Positions 55,983 to 64,000 of a DNA stretch of 64,000 bases are shown in pieces. Source of the DNA: Diphasiastrum complanatum (taxonomy: Eukaryota > Streptophyta > Lycopodiopsida > Lycopodiales > Lycopodiaceae); contig CM055115.1 of NCBI GenBank assembly GCA_029204225.1, forward strand, positions 10,328,726-10,392,725, given 5' to 3'. The position numbers and the translations under genes were made by a program. Position 1 is the first letter of the stretch, and each line of letters begins with the position of its first letter. Under the pieces are notes generated by a model, which made no database searches, was not told where the DNA came from, and saw only the letters and a list, made by a program, of their open reading frames with translations.

Positions 55983-57720
55983 CTCCCACTTAAATCTGAA
56001 TCCTTGAATGCCTTGACCTTCAAACTTAGTTCTACACATAATCTTCTATGTGTATCCAAACTTAATACTTTGGTAAAAATATCAATTGTCATATCTTTCA
56101 TTCTACAATACTACAATCTGACCTCTTTGTTGAGGAACTTTGCTTCTGACTAAATGATACTTCAGGTTCAATGTGCTTATTCCTGGAATGAAATATAGGT
56201 TGACTGATAAAGCGATGGCACTTTGATTATCACAAAATAATGTCGTTGGAGCATATTGATTCAGACCGATATCTGAAAATAAGTTTCTCAACCAAATTGC
56301 CTCCTTTGTAGCTTGAGAGAGCTGTGATATACTCTGATTCAGTGGAAGATAGGAGCTATCGAAGATTACTTGCGACTGTTCTAGGAAATTGGACATTGTT
56401 GAGGAAGAATGTAATATTTGGAAGTAGATTTACGAGTGTCTACATCTCCTGCCCAACTCGCATTTGTGTAAGCCACTGAGGAAATTGAGTTTTTCATTGT
56501 CGACTGGGACATAACAAATGCAAAAGTTCATAGTAGCTTGAAGATATTCATGACTCTGGAGAGAGTTGACTGCAAAAACAATGTTTGGCCTAGTACAGAT
56601 CATGTCATACATTAAGAGATCCTATAAAAGAATCGTAAGGATACTCACACATCTGCTACTTCTCGTGAATTGTTTGAGGACACTAGTCTTTTGAAAATTT
56701 GAGTCTTGGTTCCATTGGCGAGAGAGCTACTTTTCCAATTGATCATATTATATCTGACTAAAATGTTGTAGAAGTACCTCTGTTGTGTGATGGTAGATCA
56801 ACTTCAGTTTTCTATCTCTGTGGATTTGTATACCAGGTAGAAATGAGCTTCGCCTAGATCGCTCATGTTGAATTCGAAAGATAGAATTGTCTTAGCTTCT
56901 TTTATCAGATCGATATTGTTGCTGAAAAACAATGTATCATCCACATATAAAGTGATAATGATAAAAGATTATTGCATTGCTTTGAAGTAAACATTTGAAT
57001 ATGAAGAGCTAGGTGCGTAGCCTTGATCAGTAAGAAAAGTATTGATCCTGTGAAACCATGCTCAAGCAGATTGCTTCAAGCCATAAAGTGTCTTATGGAG
57101 TTTTCACACATGATTGTGTTTACCCTCGATAATACAACCTTTGGGTTGTACCATGCAAATGTCTTCTTCGATAACTCCATTGAGATATGTTGTCTGTACA
57201 TCAATTTGATGTATTTCCAAATCTGCTATAGTGGCAAATGATAGCAAAAGTCGAATAGAAGAATGCTTGACTACTGGACTAAAAGTTTTAGTGTAATCGA
57301 CGTTGTATACCTGAGAAAATCCTCTGGCAACAAGTCGTGCATTTTTTCTGTTGATGCTTCCATCTGTGTTGTACTTGACTTTAAAAATCCATTTGCAATT
57401 AACTACATTTCTGCTAGCAGGCAATTCGACAATCGTCCATGTCTGGTTCTTGATAAGAGATGAACACTCTTTATCCATAGCTTCTTTCCAGAGATCGGAA
57501 TCAGGCTGACTGAGTGCCTCTTCGATAGACGTCGATTCCTAAACAAGGTAGGCTGCAGACTAGTCGATATACTGGTTGGGTGGTCTGCTTGTTCTTGAAA
57601 ATCTTCTAGGTAACAGAGGAAGTTGATCATTTCCATCATACTGTAGTTGCTGAAATGCAAGATCATCTTCTTTTGACCCACTGTTGATTCATTGTTCATC
57701 AAAAGTAGAAGAGCTTGGGC
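55983..57720 (-). pseudogene. Copia reverse transcriptase and RNase H on the minus strand, YVDD intact
   Basis: From 57702 leftwards: LWKEAMDKECSSLIKNQTW region, VNCKWIFKVKYNTDGSINRK, ARLVARGFSQ, FSPVVKHSSIRLLLS, DVQTTYLNGVIEEDI (open 57104-57478). The active box LYVDDTLFFSNN is at 56936-56947. RNase H follows: QATKEAIWLRNLFSDIGL and TLFCDNQSAIALS (56103-56396), then DIFTKVLSLDTH (55835-56101) before the polypurine tract. Several frameshifts and stops. Confidence 0.88.
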
Positions 57721-57723
57721 CTA

Positions 57724-59116
57724 TAATGTCTCTGAGCTAAACAACTAAGCATTTGGAATTTCATCAGTGCCCTCCTCGGTATCCCTCGTCTCAATGTGAG
57801 ACAATTGATCTACACTCGTATGTACTCTGTCTGGTCAGATCCGAATATCAAATTCAAACTTCTGAAATAGAATCATCCATCTTGCAATCCTACCAACAAT
57901 TGCTAGTTTATGAAAATATAGTAAAGGTTAATGATCCATGTAGATGACAAATCTATTATCCAACTGAAAATGTGGAAACTTGCGAAGAGCAAAAATCAAA
58001 CTTAGCGCCTCTCTCCGTAGTTGATTAGTTCTTTTCCAGAGGTGTGATCATCTTACTTGCATAACAGACTGGGTGATCACACAGCCCACCACTATTTGAG
58101 ATGCATCTGCATGAACATGAAATGACTTGCTCCAATCTGGTGGCCGCAAAATTGGGGCATTCACCAAGGCATCGATTTAATCCCGAAATGCCTTATACCA
58201 CCGAATAGTGATTTTGTATAATACTCCCATTTTCAGAACTTCATATAGAATGTAAGTCCTTTCCGCATATGCATAAATATATCGGCAATGGTTGCTCGTC
58301 ATGCCTAAGAAAGTCTGCATCTCTTTCGCTGTCTTTGGAACCCGCATGTTCTTGATGACCTCTATTTTTGCCGGATCAATTGATGATCTATCCTAGCAGC
58401 ACTCTGCGTCGCACACAAAGTGCATTTATCTGGATTCAAACAAACGCCAAATTCATAGCATCTCTGAAGACACTTCTCCAAGTATGCTAGATGATCATCC
58501 CACATCACCGTACAAACAAAAATCATCCAGGAAGAAATTTCAAAAATCTATCTAGATAGTCATAAATGCCTTGTCATCACATTTTGAAAGGCTCCTGGCT
58601 AATACTTCACCCCGAATGGCATTACCTTGTAAGCATATGCACCCAGTTCCGTAATAAACTTTTTTTCTCCCCTGTCGTTCTTAGCAAATCTTTATTTGGT
58701 TATATCCAACTACATCCACAAGAAAACTATATAGCTTATGTCCCACGACCTGATCCAAGATTTGCTCTGTTAATGACAATGGAAAATGATTCTTTATCGT
58801 AAACGAATTGAGCTTACGGTAATCTAAACAAACTCGTAAATTATTGTTTTTCTTTGGAACAATCACAATAGGGACTCACCCAAGACATGTAGTGAATAGT
58901 GTATATAAAACCAACTTTTACAAGTTTCTCAATTTTAGCTCTAACTCGTTTTGCATGTTTTTGATTCATCCTATATCGTTGCTAGAGTACAGGTTGTGCA
59001 TTGATGGTGACATCAATGGTGTGCTGATAGCTTTCCTTTGATATGCCTCGTAGTTTATCGTAGATTAATCTTTATCAGTTCTTCCCTAGAAATCTGAGTA
59101 GATGCAACCGCGCAAG
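57724..59116 (-). pseudogene. Inverted partial copy of gypsy G1 (RT and RNase H)
   Basis: Reverse complement of about 17045-18526 at high similarity. RT block NNLRVCLDYRKLNSFTIKNH is open at 58681-58866, and the VVGYNQIKI stretch that is frameshifted in G1 is read through here. RNase H codons lie at 57940-58120. Both edges are abrupt: copia at 57720, unit E LTR at 59117. Confidence 0.85.
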
Positions 59117-59290
59117 TTTGCCAGTTTCCTCTCCCACTCTTGTATTCAGTAACTGTGGCTTGGGGGGTGAAGTGGTTAGGGTATTGATTGGCTTCTTCAT
59201 GTTGGTTGGGTTGTTTATGCTCCACATGTGTCATGTTGGTTTGCATGTGGACAGGATTCTTGAAGATCTTCATTTGGCGATCGTTATATA
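59117..59290 (+). repeat. LTR of unit E, copy 5 (5'-truncated)
   Basis: Matches 13650-13825 (the second internal block of copy 1), including a GGGGGTGAAGTGG stretch that only copy 1 shares. TATATA at 59285-59290. The TGTTATGT start is missing. Confidence 0.65.
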
Positions 59291-59749
59291 GGGAGGCAAT
59301 TCTCGACACTACATTGATTTCAAAAAAGAGAAAAGCTCCTTGGATGAGCCTTTGTTCTCAGTCTTGAACAATATCTTGGAATCGTCATCCTCATCATAGT
59401 AATTATCACGTATTTGACCAAGCATTTTCAGTTTACTGAATGGAGCTACACCTTTATTTCTGGACATGACCAAGCATAGTTTAATCACCTTTTGTGATGA
59501 TAGGCCCACTGATATGCCTCGTATGAAATGATAAACTGATCTTTTCAGAAAATTTCACTACAAATCAGAATTTTTTTTTGGGCTGTGGAATATCAAAAAC
59601 GGTGGAGACTTTTGCGGGTGAGTCACCCTCACACCTCCGGATGACCAGGTCCTCCGCTTCTTATGTGTCGCCTTATGAGTAATAAATCTCTCCCTAGACT
59701 TTAGATTTGATCTTTTGTGTGAGTTTGCTATTATAGTAAGGATAAACAT
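59291..59749 (-). pseudogene. BAH-domain-like antisense ORF, copy 4
   Basis: Readable on the minus strand in two frames (59309-59509 and 59558-59749). It keeps MLGQIRDNYYDEDDDSKILF. Several one-base insertions relative to the other copies cluster at 59480-59590 and break the frame. It shares ENKGSSKEL with the 42.6-kb copy, so these two are closest. Confidence 0.4.
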
Positions 59750-59922
59750 GAGAAAGTTACCAAACAGTCATAAAACTCTCTTTTAAGTCGGCTATTTGCA
59801 AAATAGAATATGCATGCGAACCAATTTTGCTAAAAATAAAGAGAAAGTAGACAAAAAATTGTCAAAATGTGCATCTAAAAAACAATATTTTTCTTTAGTT
59901 TGTCACTAAAATTTGTCAATTT

Positions 59923-60345
59923 GATACTACAGATCGATACCTGGTATCAATTTGCCATATCAAGCTGACAAATGATACGGAAAATCGATATCGGGTATCG
60001 ATCTATAGTATCAAATTTACAAATGATACTAGATATCAATACCAAGTATCGATCTCTAGTATCATTTGTCAGTTTGATACGTGAAATCGATACCATGTAT
60101 CGATCTGCCTTATCAAATTGAAAAATGATATGAGAAAGTGATGCCCGATATGGATCTCTCATATCATTTGTCAATTTGATATGGCAGATCGATATCCGAT
60201 ATTGATTTCTCGGTATCAATCTCTCATATCATTTTTCAATTTGATACGGCAAATACTTGGTATCGATTTGTCGTGCCATCTACAAATGACTCTATTATTA
60301 CAGAAAGTCTTTTATTATTATTACGCGGTATCAACTTGTCGTATC
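59923..60345. repeat. Stacked-palindrome array, copy at 60 kb
   Basis: Same series of units. The first is GATACTACAGATCGATACC plus mirror. The spacer before the last unit is damaged and the left arm of the last unit is lost (TTACGCGGTATCAACTTGTC...). Unit 5 has lost its dyad core (GATGCCCGATATG). Confidence 0.88.
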
Positions 60346-61463
60346 ATTGGCAATAATGATCCCTGAGAACGATACCACATATCGATGTCTGGTATGAAGG
60401 ATGCTCAAAACTATTATTCAAAAATGCTCAAATTAAATTGATGTAATCACAAAAGAGCCAAGTGACAAATAAATGAGTTGTTACTGAATATCAATTTATT
60501 TTAGAAGTTTTGTACAAGGTTTGTCTTTTGAAGAAAAATGCATTTCTTGGTAAAATGATTTTAGTTTCCAACATCAATTTTTCATTGAAAAGGGATGGCA
60601 AGATATTGCTATTTGCTATTCTTGCTAGCTTCTAGAGACCAAGTTATTTCTTTTGTTTATTCCATAACGATGCATTATAAAGTCACAATGTCGCAAGCAA
60701 ATTATGGCAACAAAACCCTTAATAAACTATGAACAACTCCCTGAAGCTAATTAGTGCATTCATATATTCTAGTCCATTGCAATAGTACAGAACAACCAAT
60801 TAACAGAACATTGTTATTATAGAACCCAAAACAACCATCGCAAGAATATGTAGACACAAGGAAGTAACACTCTCAATTGCATTCCATAGACTGACTAGCA
60901 AACATAGTCAACATTTCCAAACACCTAAAATTACAAACTGAATAGCAAACAGAGTCAACATTGCCATTGCTAAGAGGTCTTAGGCAAGAAAATTCATCTT
61001 GTTGCCTGTAGTACAATATAAATCTGGAGTACTGAACATTTAAAACACTCGGCTCTCACCCTTGGTCTTTTGAACATACTACTGCCTAACAAAAATCCAA
61101 GAGCCCCCAATCTGGCTCCAAATGTCCTATTTATACTTTTGTGAGGATACTGCAATCCAGTATTGAAACCCTTTGTAATGACCACAAGTGGTCAGTTCAG
61201 CTTCGCATAGAGACCGCATGGAAACCACAATTGATGACCTTGTGGTCACTTACGAACTATTCGGGTTCCTCTCGAATGACTAAACGTTAACTAACCTATC
61301 AACTTTAACTTCATAAATGTCCTACCATGACGTCTCCTAACTTCAAGACCTTACAACATAATTACATCTTTGTGTAAATAAAACTTCAATTACATAACCA
61401 ACAATCCTACACTTACATTAACAACCACATATTTACAATGTCCATTGTTATGGCCAAAAAGGC
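60346..61463. repeat. Unit E right-hand spacer, copy 5
   Basis: Collinear with 454-1616. Minus-strand TATAAATA near 61129-61136. Small deletions, no gene. Confidence 0.6.
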
Positions 61464-62340
61464 CTAACACATATTCCCCAGCAGGAAAAACCGAGTCCAT
61501 CTCACAGCTTTCTTCTGTCGCTTCCTCATTTTGACGTCTTTACTATTGTGTTCACTCTCACTTTCACTTGATGTATGCATTCCTGAACAATGAGTCCCAG
61601 ATTCACCTCTGCCCTGTGCATCGATCATAATTGGTTTGTATCTCTCCACCATAGGTGGTGATGTCCAAACCCTTGGTCTTGGTGAGGGGGTGGTCAATCC
61701 ATACCGCAATGGCTTGAGTAAGAGATTCAGATAATCATCTATGATGCCTGATACCAATCGTGGTGTTTGCTTTGTCAACATTAGTTTGTTTAGCCATTCA
61801 ATGGTGATTGGTGTGTAGGTTTTATTCAAGAACAGCTCCTGCATTTGATTCGTCGCAATCGCTATAAAATGGCGAAACTCTAAGGTCTCGTATGTTACGG
61901 TTCATTGGGTTCCCTTGTTGGCCTTTCTTTCAGTGATGCAACCTTTGGTCTGTTGTACTCGCTGCTGAAAATCCTCCTCCCAACGACAATATATCCTCCA
62001 TAATAGTGGATATGAATCATCCACATATTTCACTATCACTGTGTATAAGGTGTCAAAATTCCGACATTATCCGACCAGCCAAGGTTTAAACTTGGCATGT
62101 CTTTGAATAGTACTATTATGTACATCATTGTGTGCCTTGAAACTTTGCTTAGTTCATAAAAATATTCCGCCACAAAAAACATAGAACTTCATGTTAAGAT
62201 TTCAGAATTGTTTACCTTCATTTTGCCGTGTAAAACCGCCCATGCCAATACTGCCTGTGCCTTCAAATCCAACTCCTGCCAAATTTGTACTACTCTGACT
62301 GGACTCATCACTTTGTATGGATGTAATTAGTTAGCCGTTA
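61464..62340 (-). pseudogene. U-ORF copy 6 (most complete)
   Basis: 126 open codons at 61464-61844, then the same protein in broken frame up to about 62340. Pieces in order from the N-terminus: VVQIWQELDLKAQAVLAWAV, FFVAEYFYEL, AKFKPWL, NFDTLYTVIVKYVDDSYPLL, YCRWEEDFQQRVQQTKGC, NKTYTPITIEWLNKLMLTKQ, SPRPRVWTSPP, SSESESEHNSKDV, KRQKKA. Total reconstructed span about 290 residues. Family unknown. An accessory gypsy ORF or captured host gene are the two options. Confidence 0.55.
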
Positions 62341-62369
62341 ACCGAACTGAAGGGACCATAACAATGTCT

Positions 62370-64000
62370 TGTAACATGGCAAAATATGTGCACAACCCAT
62401 AATATAATTGCAACTTATGCGCTATGGTTAATCTAGTTGCTAAACTATAATGAAATCGGGTATACATAGCATTTTCCAAGTACCCGTTATAAAAAATTAT
62501 CATACAATCCTAGCCAAAATCACTTGAAGAATAGTATGAACAATATTTTGTATTACGTCCACATGTAACATATTTAGTGCACTTCCGCACTTCCTAGAAA
62601 ATTAATTCATATAATTCTTAACGATTACTCATTCATAAAGCAATTCAAATGTATATATGCCTACACACTCCACAGTTAATCAAGTGTACACCATTTTCTC
62701 ATATTTCACTATAATCGAAATTGATGTACAAAATTTCCATAGCCCAATACTTATTGATTACTTCACACTTTGATCTTCCATCTGCTTATTATAGTCAGCA
62801 GTCTATGCAAGACAAGTATGCCTATACATATCCAAAACAAAATAGCACGCCAATAATCCAAGAACCGATGTTCCAGCACTCAAATCCTCCTAATTGATTT
62901 TTGTCCAGCTGCCTCTCCACCTGTTGACTTTTGTCCAACTGCCTCTCCACCTGTTGGCTTTCCATTGATTGTGTTGTCATCGATTGATGTTGCAATTGTT
63001 GGTCTGCCAGCATCTGCCTCGCCATTTTAGTTATTCACTGTTGCCTTAGCTGTAAAAGCACTTGAAAATTCACGGGTATCCCATGTTCTGTCTCGACCGT
63101 TGGAACATCCTCCTGACATCGTTGTGGCCTTCTTTGTACTCTGTTCTCAGCCATATCTATGTAACAAGTTTGACTATCTGTAGAACAACTAATCGAACAG
63201 ATCTTGATTCTACTAACAAAGCGCGCAGTTTACTTGACAAAGGATAAGAAACAAATGCGAACTCAAAACATTTTATTCGTAATCAACCTCGAACGATTCG
63301 CGAACTTTTGTCTTGCAGTCAACTAGAAAGATTTGCAAACAGAATCTTGTTTGAAAATATTTTGTTTCCTGTCAAACCTCAGATGTCGTGAAATTGTCAC
63401 AAAAATTCGTGAAATGTTCTGGATTCTACTTCAAGCTCAGAAACTGTCATCTGTCGCGAACAATTCGCGAAACATGAAAATGTCACGACGAGACAATTGT
63501 CGCGAATAATTTGCGAAACACAAAGCTGAGTATGAGAGACAGAGTGTCCAAAATATTTGCGAATAGAAATTATTCGACCTTAAAAACAAAGCGTCTATTT
63601 GAATATCAACCATCATAAATGGTTAGATCTACTGTTACAAAATTGAAAGGCCAAAAGACTGTCCTGTAGCAATATAAATACATGTGCACTACTCGTTGTA
63701 ACCAACTCATTTAATTAGAGACACAACAACGAGATAAGACAACAAGATATGTATATTGAATCAGATTCAGAATTATAAATTCATTTTTGATCAACAATTT
63801 CTAATTGTCAAAAATTGTCTTAAGTTGTCTCTTACTTTCCGCACATAATTTTTGCACGCGTATTCAATCAAAACTAATATTGTTCTATTAGTACATAGAT
63901 TAGATACAATCCCGATTGAAGACAAGTTTGATTTTCAAACTTTAATCGTGAACTCGTATGGCATAATAGCATCTGTGCCATAAACCAATTGGAATGGTGT
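62370..64000 (+). repeat. Copia LTR, copy B, running off the window
   Basis: Starts TGTAACATGGC and follows 28673-29640 with the same left neighbour (U-ORF). It holds about 0.66 kb (62772-63440) that copy A lacks; copy A may have lost it between CCATCTG and TCATCTG. The final ~40 bases diverge from copy A, so the true LTR end or an insertion is near 63960. Confidence 0.7.
62822..63154 (-). pseudogene. Gag-like N-terminal ORF inside copia LTR copy B
   Basis: ATG at 63154 (MAENRVQRRPQRCQEDVP), a single in-frame TGA at 63035-63037, then MARQMLADQQLQHQ and a repeated QQVERQLDK heptad-like unit to a stop at 62822. A Gln-rich start with an M-L-x-x-Q pattern resembles N-termini of plant gypsy Gag. 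The internal duplication is 36 bases (CTGCCTCTCCACCTGTTG core). Antisense to the LTR that contains it. Confidence 0.45.

Noticed and set aside
60270-60400. Primer-binding-site-like GGTATC motifs on the minus strand beside the array
   Set aside because: They are palindrome arms (GGTATC/GATACC) and do not extend to the TGGTATCAGAGC consensus.

Overview
The window reads as nuclear DNA of a land plant with a large, repeat-rich genome. It is AT-rich. Almost all of it is broken Ty3/gypsy and Ty1/copia long-terminal-repeat (LTR) retrotransposons, nested, truncated, inverted and re-copied. I cannot name the species. The mix (chromodomain gypsy elements, gypsy elements whose reverse transcriptase carries FLDDF, a divergent TPD1-like gene) would suit a gymnosperm or fern-grade plant, but this is a weak inference. 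I see no rRNA, tRNA, CRISPR array or bacterial-type operon.

The one credible host gene is a three-exon TPD1-like (TAPETUM DETERMINANT 1 family) secreted-peptide gene on the minus strand at 5608-6644. Its introns have GT-AG ends and the joined reading frame of 178 codons is intact. A long LTR (family R2) begins 388 bp upstream of its ATG. The promoter segment between them (R3) has a second copy at 21628-21986 that continues past the point where R2 interrupts the first copy.

Layout. 1-2085: part of a composite repeat (unit E) with two copies of an unidentified minus-strand ORF (U-ORF). 2087-4955: repeat R1. 4956-7031: TPD1-like gene and flanks. 7032-11686: R2 LTR copy 1, an insert with a perfect hairpin, and an inverted R2 end. 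11687-12972: copia gag fused to the tail of a chromodomain gypsy integrase. 13001-15010: unit E with a stacked-palindrome array. 15014-19760: a nearly full-length but dead gypsy element (G1). 19930-21515: copia RT scrap, R1 copy 2 and a minisatellite. 21628-24291: promoter copy, copia scrap, (GA)32 tract. 24292-28670: R2 copy 2, gypsy integrase (G2) and U-ORF on the minus strand. 28673-30288: copia LTR, PBS and gag. 30289-37035: R2 copy 3 acting as the 5' LTR of a gypsy element (G3) with leader, gag and protease. 37045-39775: unit E. 39776-41511: R1 copy 3. 41911-45315: chromodomain tail plus unit E. 45316-48290: R2 copy 4 and G2 integrase. 48765-51369: copia element with PBS, gag, protease and integrase. 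51393-54775: two gypsy fragments in opposite orientation. 55147-57720: two copia fragments in opposite orientation. 57724-59116: inverted partial copy of G1. 59117-62340: unit E with U-ORF. 62370-64000: second copy of the 28.7-kb copia LTR.

Unit E is the most unusual part. It begins at a chromodomain-type gypsy polypurine tract and LTR start. Next come an antisense ORF resembling a BAH chromatin-reader domain, an array of eight 39-bp palindromes on a 51-bp period, about 1.1 kb with a TATA box on the minus strand, and the U-ORF, also on the minus strand. Four copies keep this order; a fifth keeps only the right half.
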